A stretch of 64,000 nt of DNA from Cycas panzhihuaensis (GCA_023213395.1 CM041465.1:235483741-235547740); one strand, 5' to 3'. Counted from the first letter of the stretch, positions 1-11,970 are shown. Notes: generated from the letters alone by a model not told the origin. Made by a program: numbers and translations.

Positions 1-390
1 TAAGTATATTCATTGATGAAGGTAGTAGAGGTAACCCAAGGTTGTCTGCTCCTGCTTGGGTGATCTATGACCAATTAAGAAATCCTCTCCTCTCTTCTAG
101 CTTATTTATACATAGAGTAACTAATAATGAAGTTGAATATTTTGCCATTATAGAAGCTTTATCTGATATCTCTCACTCTTACCTTAGATCCATTATTATA
201 TATTTTGATTCTTAAGTTGTAGTTTATCAGTTAGTTAGGATATATTAGGTGCACTCATTATGACTCCTCCTTCATCATCAAGATTTATCATTGTTGTCAT
301 TATTTTCTTTAGTTACCATCTAGTATGTCCCTCATTCTCTTAATGTTAAAGTTAACACTCTTGTTTCCTCTATCTTGGATGATTACTTTG
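1..390 (+). pseudogene. archaeal-type RNase H (aRNH) remnant of an old Tat-like gypsy element
   Basis: Reading frame 3 from the window start gives the RNase H opening strand with its acidic residue (IFIDEGSRGNP), the second acidic residue in NNEVEYFA, and the third in YFDS. This is the same arrangement as the aRNH of copy C at 48701. aRNH is a second RNase H carried by Tat/Ogre elements in addition to the one fused to RT, and would degrade RNA in RNA:DNA hybrids during reverse transcription. The frame is broken by TAA after FDS and by TAG after the RIY motif; the latter is the codon that is also TAG in copies A and B. The 5' part lies outside the window. Identification is by similarity to the three better copies here. 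Confidence 0.8.
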
Positions 391-986
391 GTTGACTTTT
401 ACCTTCTAACTAGGGGCACCTCAATCTAGAATGAGTATAAACTATCACTCTATAAAGAGTATAAACTACTAGTTTTGGAAGATAAAGGTTTAAGTAATGT
501 GAGGATTAGGATGATAAGTTGAAGAGTAAAATGAAGTATTTAAAATGGATAGACCCACGTGGGAATATTAGGCCATGGAGGATCTTAGTAGGGTGTAAGT
601 TCCTAAAAGCTTCTTATCCCTAGAAGGAGCCAACGAAGAATCTAATATACTTAGAAGACTAGCTATTTGTCAAGTGAGATTAGCTTTTCATCCTATAAAT
701 AACATGTTTCCTTTATGATATATTATATAAATATGGATTTTATTCTATGTTTGTATAATCTGTCAAGAGTGTGATGTGAATTATGTGAGTTTCTTTTAAG
801 AGATTTACATTGTTCCATCCTCTATTTTTATAAACATATTATCATTTGTTTCAGATGGTTTTATATTTATAGAAATAGAAAAAGCAAACTTTTTATTTAC
901 TCCCTTTTGTATTTTATTTATTTTCTATCTTTCATTACTTCCTATAATCTTTTTCTTTTTAAAACCATCTCACTCAGGAATGAGTA
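391..986. other. decayed AT-rich sequence after the aRNH remnant
   Basis: No gene is visible. The motif 'gagtataaact' occurs twice at about 432-475 and again near 982. A similar string, 'atgagcctaaactaccat', follows the integrase stop in copies A, B and C. This suggests post-integrase sequence of an old related element, but the match is too short to prove it. Confidence 0.4.
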
Positions 987-1008
987 TAAACTACCATGTC
1001 TATACTAA

Positions 1009-1095
<87 letters not shown>

Positions 1096-1118
1096 CTTAG
1101 TATATATATGGTAGTTTA
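987..1118. repeat. (TA)n microsatellite framed by a 28-bp inverted repeat
   Basis: About 75 bases of TA dinucleotides (1015-1089) lie between two arms, 987-1014 and 1091-1118. The arms are reverse complements of each other with only a few mismatches (left 'taaactaccat', right 'atggtagttta'). The whole block could fold into one long cruciform. Confidence 0.85.
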
Positions 1119-1399
1119 GAAAGAAAAAAAAGAATAAAAAAAAATTACTATATGTTTCCATGGACCATCATACTAGTGAATGTATCTCATGCTCAATTTA
1201 TAAAAGGGAAATAAGGGGGGAAAAGGTTTAGAGTTAATTATCTATTACACAAGTTTTGAAGATAAAGCAATTAATACATACGTATATATAAGGAAAATAT
1301 TATACATTTGTCACTCATGTGACTCATTATATAATAGTTGAAGCTCACAAAATACCTCACATCCTCTTCCTATCTCTTTATACATACAAAATACATTCA

Positions 1400-2690
1400 T
1401 CCCTATGAGCCTTAATGAGATCCCTCATGTACTCTTGGCTCTGCCCTCTCCCCTCTACCTGAAGTCTGCCTTTGTGTAGACTCTTTATAAGGTAGAAGGT
1501 GTCATCCCTATTGCACTGTAGTACTCCCTAATAGAGTAACTCATACTCCTACCTGTGCCAATATCATCCTGCATAGATGACATCTCTCATCCTTGGCTAC
1601 TCTAAGCTCTAGCTTCTACACTCTTAGCTCTACTCTCATGTCTATATATATGTCTTGAGCTTAGAGTGCATAGATGAAGTGGCTAATATGGTATCCTAGC
1701 AAGGTATGATCTACTATGTTCCATGATGGTCTCTCCTCTAATGTAAGAACATAATGGAATATCTACTCTAGTATCCTCCTTACCTCCCCTAGAGTAATGA
1801 TCTCATCATATATCTAGTGAAAATATATAAGTCATGATCAATCTACTAGAAAGAAAGTCATAATTAGAAAAAAGAAAATATAACTTGAAATAAGAGAAAC
1901 TAACTAGTTGACCTACCTGATAGCTCACCTCCTCTTGTTGGATCCATTGCCATCTCCTACTCTACCTGTTGTACTCCCTCTATCTGGGGCTCTTAGGGAG
2001 CCTCTTGGGTAGGCTCTCCCTCTTCTTCTCTACTCCCTCCTCCTCTACCCTGCTCCTATACCAAGCCTAGCTGCATGCTCTATATGGAGCTTCCTTTATC
2101 TCTACTTGGTGCTCTACCTACTCTCTCAAGCATTGTCCACTCCCTCCTCCTCGACTGGTCGATTCCCCTCCTCTCCCTCCTTGACCCATCTTGCCACCAC
2201 CTACACCATCTCTCCCACCTCTACTTCATCTCTCTCTCCCTCTCCCTCTCCTTCAACTAATGATAGGGGCCTCCCCTATTATCCCTCTCTCTACTGCATC
2301 CACCTCATAATCACTCCATAATAGTAGTCCTGCATATGCATCCTCTACTAGCTATCTCCTAGTCATCCTACTTAATAGAGGGCTATGTGTACTCTTAACT
2401 ATGATAGTTTCCCTGTTATGAATTCTCACTCTCATATGCCATCTATTCATCCCTGGATCCATGATAGTCATCTCCCCTTGTGTTCCTCATAGTCTCATTA
2501 GTAAGATATGATCATACAATTAATACATCAAGATAGAGCTATAAGAAAATCCTCTTTTACCCAATCGCCTGATCCTGAACATCTAAAGACATATGTTATC
2601 TACTATATACTACCCCCAGTTCATACGAACCCCCTCCTCACATCTTCATATGATTCGTGACTATTATGTTGGAACCCCCATGAAGTTTTG
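1400..2690 (-). pseudogene. divergent remnant of the retrotransposon-borne PMD gene (minus strand)
   Basis: The reverse strand shows the same architecture as the minus-strand gene of copies A-C, much decayed. An intron with donor CAG|GTAGGT and acceptor TTTTCACTAG is predicted at 1814-1916 (103 nt), matching the 101-118 nt intron 2 of the other copies. The exon after it contains GEVRRILE, alignable with the start of exon 3 in copy C. The 1970-2690 part is a reverse-complement match to 6930-7720, including the spot where the CT/GA-rich run sits. No continuous frame survives. It may belong to the same old element as the aRNH at 1-390 or to another one; the order (aRNH before the gene) differs from copies A-C. 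Confidence 0.55.
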
Positions 2691-4086
2691 AGTTTTAGAA
2701 ATCTTGTATATGATGATCAAGGCAATGATCTTTCAAACCACAAGAACACCCTCTATTGCTCATATGGCCTCTATAGATATCCCATGGAGACCAAACTAGT
2801 TGGTAAAACTTATCAAGTACTAACTGCATGTCATTTGAGACTCATCCTCCACCACCCTGTTGAGTCTCACTCTCTCCCCATGCTAGCTGACTCCTAGAAT
2901 CCTCCCTACATCCCTCAGAGTGATATATATCTCTCTAATAGCATGCACCTTGAATACATTACATCCAAAATCTAGCAACTAATGAAATCATGTAGTATCT
3001 CATACTCCATCACTAGCTAGGTTGATCCACTTACTTAGGACAACCTAAAGCTCCTTAAAGTCACCTGATCTCTGTCATTGAGCTAACTAATTAGCTCCAA
3101 AATTTCCAGAACTTCATTCTCTCATGTTTATGCTCTCTCTAGAGACTGCATCACATCAAAAGAATCACATCAGTTTCTCATTTTCATCATTTAAAATTTT
3201 AATTTTTAAATTTTTCTTTAAGAAAATTTAAAAGTGTGATGAAATAACCAAAAACATGATTTCACAGTCAAAAATGTGATTTCAAGACCAAAAATATAAT
3301 TTCCTTTTTTTGGCCTAAATCACTAAACTATGTTTTTAGCTTTGTTATCATGTTTTTTATTGTATTATCATATTTTTAGTTCTTTGTATGTATTTTTTGC
3401 ACTGAGTTACATGTTTTTGAACAAAAAAATAATTTTAAAAAATAAATAAATAAAGGAAGTAGACTCATTGAATATTTGGCACCTCACTCCATCTTCCTAA
3501 TATTTATCCCTAGAGTAGATCCTCTATCAATATAGCTCTAGGTCACCTTAGAAATGAGAGAAAAAGACCCTTAGATATCTCATTTCTCTGACTTCCTCTC
3601 ATAATAATGAAATTTGATTTTCTTTTTTTTTCCTAATAAAGGAAAAAGGTAGAAATCACTTTGGGAAAGCAAAATCACTTATCTTTTGTCTATTTGACTC
3701 AATTCTTGTATCTAATGTACTTATCTCCTATAGAGCCTTTTAGACCTTAATGGATGTATTTTTCATTCATTTCTCTTCAAAATAATTCTTGAATTAGTCT
3801 CCAAAATGCTTAAAGTCCCCTCTACCTATTAAAGAGCATAAACTATGACAGGGACCCCTTCAAAATTTGATTGTTGATGAGGTTAAACTATGATAATCAA
3901 GCTCCAAAAACCTTCACCCCCATTAATAAGTTTAAACCATGATGGATGCTCTAAAAATTCACCTATTAATGAGACTCAAAACTATGATAGTCCATTATTT
4001 CTACTCTAGCAAAAGGATTTCTCTTTGAAGCATGTTTAATAAGAGATAAATTATGACCAGTTAGATACTTTAAGTCCCATCTAGTT
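2691..4086. other. AT-rich noncoding sequence
   Basis: No gene is supported. The stretch at 3180-3430 repeats short phrases such as 'aaaatgtgattt' and 'atcatgttttt', and related phrases recur in 5030-5160. Phrases like 'aaactatgat' recur at 3840-4000. This looks like degenerate retrotransposon LTR or untranslated sequence. Confidence 0.4.
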
Positions 4087-4126
4087 CATGGACATTCAGT
4101 AGTGATCTTTTGGTTAGTAAGTATGA

Positions 4127-4426
4127 ACCTAGTCTTTTTAGGTGAGAGATTAAGTGATGCTCTTTAGTCAAGGAAAACCCAGTCCTTTTGGGTAATACAT
4201 TAGGAGACACTCCTTTGGTGATGGATACCCAATCCTTTAGGTAGGAGATTTGGTAACATTCCTTAAGTAAGGAAGACCCAATCCTTTTGGGTAATGTTCT
4301 AAGGTGACATTCTTTTGGTAATAGGTACCTAGTCTTGTTGGGTAAGTTTTTAGATATCATTCTTTTAGTATTGAGAACCCAAACCTTTTAAGTACACATT
4401 TAGGCAATGTTTCTTTAGCTTATTAA
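4127..4426. repeat. six-unit tandem repeat, period about 50 bp
   Basis: Units start with 'acc[ct]a[ga]tcctttt' or a close variant at 4127, 4177, 4227, 4276, 4327 and 4377, giving spacings of 50, 50, 49, 51 and 50 bases. Each unit continues with 'gggtaa' and then 'cattc.ttt.gt'. Units are diverged but colinear. On the minus strand they give a short open frame with a periodic Lys/Leu-rich pattern, which is a by-product of the repeat and not a gene. Confidence 0.85.
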
Positions 4427-6559
4427 TTTAGAAGTACCAAGACTAGTTTAATTAGATTATAGGTTTTTGTAAGTTAATGGTTCATCATTCCTATACCCTG
4501 TCTTGAGTTTTGTTGACTTTTAGTAGAGGATCTTTCACTTTCATAACCTCTTACCATCCTACTTTTTTCCTGAAGTAGGAGCTTCAGGTGTCAAGGGGAT
4601 AAATGTTTCACCAAAACTTAGCCTCTCATTCATCCTTTTAACTTTTAGTATATTTTGTTTATAGTTCTATAAGAAAAGAAATGATGACATTGGTTTTATA
4701 TGTATTGGGCCATGTTTTGATGAAATAATGTATTGATTTTATTGATGATGTATGATGAATGATGATTTTTGTATGGTTATGCTATCACCTACTCATGACT
4801 GATACTTATGGTATTAAATCTTTTCTTTTATAATCATTTTAATTCAATTCTTCCTTTAGAACCTTTCTTTTTTATCTTTTTCTTTTTTATTTCACCCTTA
4901 ATTTATTATTTTTGATTAATTTTTGGGATTGTGTTTATCATTTCCATCACTTTTGGGCCTCTTTTTTTCATTAATAAGGTCACTTATGCTTAAATTTATG
5001 ATTAAAAATTAATTTTTTGACTTTTAATAAGTCACTTTTGACCTCCTAAATTATTGCATTTTTTGTCTTATCGAAAACATGATCAATCATATTTTTAGTG
5101 TAAAGTCACATTTTATGTTCATCTAAATATATGATCGGTCACGTTTTTTTACTATCATGCATGTAAAACTCATCTAGTGCACTATAATTTTGTATGCTAC
5201 CACCCATATTAGATGCAAACTTATCTCTTTCATGCCTAGAATGAACCCTAATTATGTTATTGTCTATCATTCAAAATTGGAGAGCTTAGAGATCAAGATT
5301 TAGCGACTTTTTTGATATTTTTGGAGACTTTTTGAAGATTTCTATTACTATGACTTGAAAGACTATCTTTTAAGATGTAAACAGGTGAAATCAAGAGGAG
5401 ATTTTGATGTTTTAGGTTGTTGTTCTATTGATATTCAAATTTTGATGGTTGGTTCTTCAAAAATCTTTATTTCTCTTAAGATTTTCAACTTCAAAACTCC
5501 TTTATTCTTAGTAAAATCTTTCCTATTAAGAATTCTTGTGATTTTACTATTTGTTGGAGATTGTTTATGCTCAAAATTTACCTATTCTTTTTGCTAGTAT
5601 TTATGGTGATTTTTTACTCATTTTTTCCTTGAAAATTTGGCTTTAAATTTCAACCATTTGTGTGACAAAAGAAGAGAAGACTAGTGTGAAGAATTCTCAT
5701 CTCTCACTCACAAAATAGCTTCTCTTCTCCATTCTTCCATAGTTGTCCAAATTCTAAGTGGTTTCCATCCCTTTGGCTTAATTATAGCTGTAGTTTATCT
5801 TGTGGATCTTGATTCATTTCCTCCTTTGTCAATTTTAAAGGAAAGATTTGGAGAAATTTGATTAAATAAAAGAATGAAAGCTATTTTGAGGTAAGATTTT
5901 TCATAATAGGAAAGAAGTTTTATTATTGTTCTTATTTAATTTCACTTATTTCATCTCTTTTACTTAAAAAAACATCTAAATTGGTGAATGATATATGCTT
6001 GATTTAATCAAATCATTAGAGGTTCAAATATCCCTTTATATCCCATTATACTCCAATTATGATAGAATCTCTTTATCTTTTTGGCTTGTTGCTTATAAAA
6101 GGATTATGATTTGGGTATGATTGGTTGTATGCATTGTTAATGGTCTAAAAATTATTCAAAATAGTAGTAGTTAATCTTTAAAATCTCTCTTTTCATTATA
6201 GAAGCATCATTTAAAAGAAAGATAACATGTATTTAAAATGAAAAATCATATAAAAGACATTACATATTATTAGACCTTTTTTTATGAATTTTATACATAG
6301 TTACAAATAGTATTAGTTGCATTTCATCATAGTTCTTCTCTTTTATTAAAATGATATGTGTTACATTCAATAGAGATAGTTTTATATTCTATTTACAACA
6401 TGTTTTATTCAGAAATTTAAAAGAAATATTGCATGTATGTTTAACTTTTTTACATGTGTTTTGAAAACTAGGTCAATTGATTTTGTACTCTCATTGATTG
6501 TCTCTCATTTTATTTTTATCAAAAAGTAAATAAAAAAAAGAAATGAATAAGAAACAAAC
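4427..6559. other. AT-rich sequence, probably body of a long LTR
   Basis: No convincing coding sequence is seen; the short open frame at 5355-5597 has no recognisable motif. Because an LTR 3' end and primer binding site follow at 6781-6801, this stretch may be LTR U3/R sequence of an Ogre-like element, whose LTRs can be several kilobases. The left boundary of such an LTR was not found. Confidence 0.35.
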
Positions 6560-6781
6560 CCTTTTGTCACTTAACCCTTCCCCTTCATTCAAGTAGAACT
6601 CCAAAGGTTAAAAGAATTGAAGGAAAGTAGCCCCTAGGAAGGATACAAGAGATATTATTAAAGTAATTTTGAACTTAGAACTCCTTCACTCGATTGTGTA
6701 GGCTAGTGGATTCAATCACCCCTACATATCCTAATCTTTCATTGTCTTACTTATTCATATTTTAATCAAACGTCACAATCA
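6560..6781 (+). repeat. 3' end of an old Tat/Ogre-like LTR
   Basis: The stretch ends with 'cgtcacaatca', followed by 2 bases and then a TGG-initiated primer-binding-site-like string. This LTR-end-plus-PBS layout is usual for Tat/Ogre elements. The start of the LTR cannot be placed. Confidence 0.5.
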
Positions 6782-6783
6782 AG

Positions 6784-6801
6784 TGGAGACTCCTTTTTAA
6801 G
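6784..6801 (+). other. degenerate primer binding site
   Basis: The string 'tggagactcc' followed by T/A-rich sequence resembles the first half of the PBS of copies A-C (tggcgacc...ggggact) and the 'tggcgactcc' type of Tat/Ogre elements. The second half is decayed, so this is tentative. Confidence 0.4.
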
Positions 6802-6929
6802 AGTTATATAAAGGTGTTCACTTAGGTCTTCTTAGACTTTATATCTCCTAGTTTAAATTTAAAATAAAAGAATACCCCATCAATTAAGAGATATTTTGTT
6901 TAGGTCCACCCAAGACATACCAAAATTTC

Positions 6930-7357
6930 ATGGGGTTCTAGTATAGTGGGTAGGAGTAGTGAGGATATGTGAGTAGGGTATTAGGATGAATTGGGGGTAG
7001 TACATAGTTAATAGCATGTGCCTTCAGTTATGGAGGATTAGGAGATAAAGCAGGGGTGGTTTTTTCCATAGCCCCATTTTGATGTATTAGTTATACAATC
7101 ATATTCCATTAATGAGGACAAAAGGAGTACCAAGAGAGTTGACCATCATAGATCTAGGTATGAATAGATGGCATATGAGACCTTGGGTCCATAACAAGAT
7201 AGCCATCATGGCAAGGAGTGTGCATAATCCTCTGTTGATCAAGATGACTAGGAGGTAGCTTATAGAAGACCCATATGAGGGGCTACCAATGTGGAGTGAT
7301 AATGAGATTGACATATTCAAGAGGGTATCAGTAGGAGAGGTTCCTATTATTTGTGGA

Positions 7358-7447
<90 letters not shown>

Positions 7448-7760
7448 GTATAAAAGGAGATGATGGATAACATAATAGTGGTTGAGATGGGAATGAGAGG
7501 CATCAACTAACAGAGGAGGGAGAGGAGGTAGAGATGTGTTCCAAGTGATAGATGGAGCACAAGGTGGAGATAAAGATGACTCTCTACAAAGCATGGAGCT
7601 AAGGTCAATAGATAGCCAAGAGGGGAGAAGATGGGAGTAGAAGAGGAGATGGGAAGCCTACTCAAGAGGCTCCCCAAGAGCCTCAAGGAGAGGTAGCCAC
7701 ATAACCAGGAGAGGAGATAGTGGCAGAGCCAATGGGAGGAGGACAAGCAGCAAGTATGCT
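6930..7760 (+). pseudogene. divergent fragment of the PMD-type gene, plus strand
   Basis: A plus-strand frame at about 7099-7360 reads LMRTKGVPRELTIIDLGMNR, then RWHMRPWVHNK, later LIEDPYEGLPMWSDNE. This last phrase aligns with YIAEPYRTVRWDSDDE, which follows the PMD in the minus-strand gene of copy C. One stop interrupts it before the 'LIEDPY' phrase. A (GA)n microsatellite then encodes an Arg-Glu run exactly where the other copies have their acidic low-complexity region. The block is a reverse complement of 1970-2690. If the LTR end at 6781 is real, this gene copy lies between PBS and gag in sense orientation, unlike copies A-C; alternatively it is an inverted fragment. Confidence 0.5.
7360..7445. 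repeat. (GA)n microsatellite
   Basis: An almost uninterrupted run of about 42 GA units. It lies inside the PMD-gene remnant, at the position of the acidic low-complexity segment. The inverted counterpart at 2225-2255 has only a short, interrupted CT-rich run, so the array expanded after the two copies separated. Confidence 0.95.
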
Positions 7761-7999
7761 AACTAGTATATGTTTTTATATATTAAATGATTTTCTTTAA
7801 ATTATCTACCCTTTGTACAAAAGACTAATCATAATTTTAAAAACCCATACTAGAGATTGTTATTTGTCCTCTTGTTTAAAGTGACGGAAAACACAACACC
7901 TACCCTTAAGTGATCATTGAGGCTTCAAGCCCTCCCACCTAATCTTTAAACACAACCTTCACATCTTGCTTAAGAAGTTTCATCTTCCTTTATTGATTC
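7761..7999. other. noncoding stretch before the old gag
   Basis: No motif is recognised; probably leader sequence of the old Tat-like element. Confidence 0.3.
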
Positions 8000-9735
8000 T
8001 TTAAAACATCATGCTCATGACTATTATGTTTACCATCCCAAAGATTTGACTCAGTTGTATGAAATTCCTATGGAGAAAGGGTATCTAAGACCCTCTTAAT
8101 TTTATGGTGATCCTTCTTTTGTAGATCCTTCTTTTACTTAAGAAGAATAGCTTCTTATTCAAATGCATTCATCATATTTTAAGTTGTTTCTTATAAGGAT
8201 CTCTACTCTACTTTATATCCTTGGATATCAAGATCTACTCTATCTAGAGACTCATACTATGGTATCCTCACCATAACATCATTAATTTAATCCTTTGTGT
8301 GATGAGTATAAGTCAATTCAAGTTGAGCCCTTAATTTCTTCTGATATCATTTTATCTCCCCTACCTTCCCACCCTCCTTCACCAAGACCTCATTCTCCTC
8401 CTTTAAAAGGGGTGGAAGGTCATAAGTCAATCCATTGTTAGCCTCTTCACTCCTCTTCTAGGTTGCAAGTTTGAATTTATTCTCCCTATACTATACCTTC
8501 TACACATGAAGGTACCTCTACTATTTCTATCCATAGTAATCCTAATCCCTCTCATGTTCCTATCTCGAGTCAAGTAGTTTTACCTTCACCAATTCTATGA
8601 CCTAGCAATTCTTATACCATTAGGGTTATGCCCCCTCATCCTCTTTTGTCCTCAACTCATTTGCTACTTTACACATCCCATATAGTTTTGTCACAAGGCA
8701 TTAGACCTCATGCACATTCTTTTAAAATGTCTAATATAACCCCCTCTTCCTAACATATTTCTTATACTTATACCAATCATCCTCATGCCTCAATTAGTCA
8801 ATCTCAAGTTTTGAGAGTTGCCAATCCTACTTCTTCATTAAATATTTTTAGACCCATCCCACAACTAACTCCTTTTCCTCCATTTAATCCTATCCTTCCA
8901 TAATATCATGTGCTATAAACTAACTTTATGGTTAACCTTATAACTTGGTTTAATCCTTCATCTACTTTCCCATCCCATTCTATTACCCAACAACAACAAT
9001 AATAATCTATTCTTTCTTCTATTCCATATCCATCATCCTTGCCTCAATGTCCTACTATATTGAGACCAAGGAAACCTTTTCTTGATTACATGAATTCTCC
9101 TTTTCCATATGAGGTTCTTTTATCTCCCATACCCCAATTCCTTCTTGAGTTACCTAAAATTTTAAGTGACTCTTCCCAAGACCCTACTTCCTACATACAA
9201 GCATTTGCATTTGCTTATATAGATTTCCTGTTGTATGATTATGTCATGATGTACTTATTTCTTAAATCAATTCAAGTTGATGCCTTGAAGTGGTTTTATT
9301 AACTTTATTTAGCTTTTATTCTCTCATTCCAATAATTAGTTGATTTTTTAATCAACTATTTTGATGTAGGGAGACCATTTGAATCAGGTATCAAGTCCCT
9401 TTTGGCTATCAAACAAAACTACGATCAGACCTCTAGAGACTTTATGAGAAGGTTTTAAGGCCAAGTGCATGCTTGCCACTCACATCTTGATCCTAGTCTC
9501 TTATTCGATCTGTTTACTAATTCCTTGAGGACATATGTATATATTGAAGTTGTTAAGCTTAGCCCTCAAACTTATGAAGAAGTTGTTGATTATTATTTAG
9601 CTTTGGAAACATTTGAGATTTAAGTAGGTATTAAGAAAGCTAGGAAACCTATTCCTTCTAAATAAACTATTCAAACAACTAAGGCTTTCAATATTGAACC
9701 TACCTATAATCACCTAACTAAAGAGAAAATATAAC
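8000..9735 (+). pseudogene. gag remnant of the old Tat-like gypsy element, cut by copia element D
   Basis: Gag would form the capsid of the retrotransposon particle. Near 8018 the frame gives DYYVYHPKD, matching the DPLYYPND segment near the gag N-terminus of copy C. A Pro/Ser-rich linker follows with many stops. From about 9039 the frame carries LDYMNSPFPYEVL, then LLELPKILSDSSQDPTSYIQ, DALKWFY, and further on LVDFLINYFDVGRPFESGIK, RDFMRRF and VVDYYLALETFEI. These align in order with the capsid core of copies A-C but are clearly more diverged. The sequence stops at 9735 where the terminal repeat of copia D starts, so PR and RT of this element are not in the window. Confidence 0.8.
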
Positions 9736-10116
9736 TGAGAAGCAATGTGATAACATAAATCTAAACCATGCAAAGAACAAATAACATAAACAAATTAATC
9801 ACTCAACAAAGAACACTAGGAGATTCAGGTCTAAACATGGTCCTTTTATTAATCTAAGCAACAACTAAAGAATTATAGAGATGAATGAACCCCAACTCTT
9901 CTTCTTGACTCATCCATAACCATGTCATCATATGTTACATGTGTCGTTACATAAGAATATATAGATACAACATTACAAGATATCGCCTTGCAGTTTTACA
10001 ATACAATGGGCATAAACCATGGGCCAATAAAAGACCTCCATAAGACACCCAAAAAGGGGCTCACGTATAATGCCTATACCCATGTAACACTTGCAAAGTG
10101 TTCAACATATCTAATA
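9736..10116 (-). repeat. 3' LTR of copia element D
   Basis: On the minus strand this directly follows a polypurine tract (CAAGTGGGAGAT, plus coordinates about 10117-10128) and ends with ...TTCTCA at 9736, so the element end carries the expected CA. The first base pair of the LTR on the 10116 side seems mutated (TATTAGATATG where TGTTAGATATG would be expected). The partner 5' LTR would lie beyond the right edge of the window because gypsy copies A and B split the element. Confidence 0.65.
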
Positions 10117-11469
10117 ATCTCCCACTTGTTGAACACTTTACAAGAAAACTTGCATACACAACTACTGAATGCCAAAATCACAAACACCCATTATAATTCT
10201 ACACCATTTAAAATTTTCTATATTAACAATCTTACTCAATGAGTCTGTAGCACTCTCTTGTGTAGTAACCTTCTACAAATCCACCTTGTGATCTTCAACT
10301 ATTTCCCTCATAAAATAGAATTGTATATCAATATGCTTCTACCAAGCATGAAAAATGGGATTCTTTGTTAGGTAGATTACACTTTGACTATCACAATCTA
10401 TCCTCACAGTATCCTACTTAAAGCTAATATCTATGCATAATCTCTATAACCAAACTGCTTCCTTGCACGCATGAATAGATGCTATATACTCTGCTTATGT
10501 GCTAAAAAGTGCCTTCACTTGTTATCTTTTACTCATCTAGCTGACTATGCCACCATAAAGGGTAAACACATACCCGCTTGTAGATCTTCTGTTGTCAAGA
10601 TCTCTGGCCCAATAAACATCAACAAAACCTCTCAAGCTCACTATTCTACTCTCTATGGGATCTCCTTAATAGCAAATTTCATAATATGATGTACCTCATT
10701 GATACTTGAAAATCCTTTTTCTAGCCACCCAATTCTCCCTGCCTAGGTTTGATATATACCTGCTAACTACTCCCACTACATAGGCAATGTCTAGTTGAGT
10801 GGAAACCATTGCATACATTAGGCTACCAATAGCAGTAGCATAATGGACAAATGCCATGTCTTCAACTTCTTAGTGAGTCTTTGGGCATTGTTCGGTTGAT
10901 AATTTTAAACCAATAGGAAGAGGAATATTAAATAGTTTACTATCCTTCAACCTAAACCATTGCAATATTGTCTCAATGTACTATCTTTGGCTATGCCAAA
11001 TCTTTCTATTTCTCCTATCCCTTTTAATCTCAATGCCCAAAATAAAATGTGCAGCACCAAGGTCCTTCATCTCAAAGTGAGATGCCAGTTGGTCTTTCAC
11101 AAGTTGGTTCATTCCTTTATTGTTACCAACTAAAAGTATGTCATCAACATATAAAGCTAGAATAACAAAATGATCACCAACCTGCTTATAATAAATACAA
11201 TGATCTGCTTTGTTATTCACAAAGCCATCCACAGATATATGTGAATCAAACTTTTGATAACACATCCTTGGTGACTATTTTAAGCCATATAATGACTTAT
11301 TCAACCTACACACCATATCCTCCTTTCCTGCAACTTCAAATCCTTTAGGCTGCAACATATAAATTTCTTCCTCGAGGTCACCATGAAGAAAGGCAATCTT
11401 CGCATCCATTTGATCTACCTCAAGGTCATAAGCAACTACTACAATCAATAAAAATTTAATTGAAGTAAT
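10117..11469 (-). pseudogene. copia element D: RT (C-terminal two thirds) and RNase H
   Basis: Reading right to left, the first residues continue the copia RT from 27033: DLEVDQMDAKIAFLHGDLEE holds the first catalytic aspartate region, then LNKSLYGLK, and the polymerase active site LALYVDDILLVGN with its two aspartates. MKDLGAAHFILGIEIKRDRR and later VHYATAIGSLMYAMVS and DLDNRRSTSGYVF are the RT/RNase H connection and RNase H of Ty1/copia. Several stops and frame changes are present, for example after LYGLK, and the region 10130-10980 is mostly broken. The RT was cut by insertion of gypsy copy A between 'AKVT' and 'TSIKF'. Confidence 0.85.
11465..11469. repeat. 5' target site duplication of gypsy copy A
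   Basis: GTAAT, matching GTAAC at 27028-27032 with one C/T difference. Joining the copia frame across the two sites restores the RT reading. Confidence 0.8.
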
Positions 11470-11970
11470 TGTTTCCTAACTACTAGGAATAGATATGAAT
11501 AAATCAACTTAGGTAAGCTCAGGTATGCTTCTCCTTTTTCACTTGCATCATTTCGTTGGAAAGGTTGATAGAAGCATTGCCTCTCTGCATGACTGTTTGC
11601 TTCATTTTGCATGGCCATTTTGTATTTTGTTGCCTATTCATGCTGCCTGTTATATCGTGAGCCTATGACGACCCAGTGGGACCTACCTCTATATAAGGTA
11701 GACGTCCCCATGGCACTATATGACCTTCTACATTGTCTCCACCCTACCTCAGTCCCTTTTGGTCTGTATGATCCATTCATGCCTTGACCTTGAGCTTTTA
11801 GCACCTCGTTCTGGGATTCTTTGCTCCTCAATGCTTTGTTTACCTCTGTCCAATGCTTTCTGGATTATCTCAGCCACCTAGACAGGAGGGCTAGCCCCTC
11901 CTAGGCCTATCAAATCATCTCCCAAAGCTCCCAGAACCTAGAATTTTGCCATTCTAGCTTTCTAGTCTCG

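Noticed and set aside
4070-4360. 96-codon minus-strand frame with periodic Lys/Leu pattern
   Set aside because: The period is that of the 50-bp tandem repeat; no evidence of coding selection.
5355-5597. 80-codon frame in AT-rich sequence
   Set aside because: Hydrophobic, no motif, no second copy, surrounded by LTR-like sequence.
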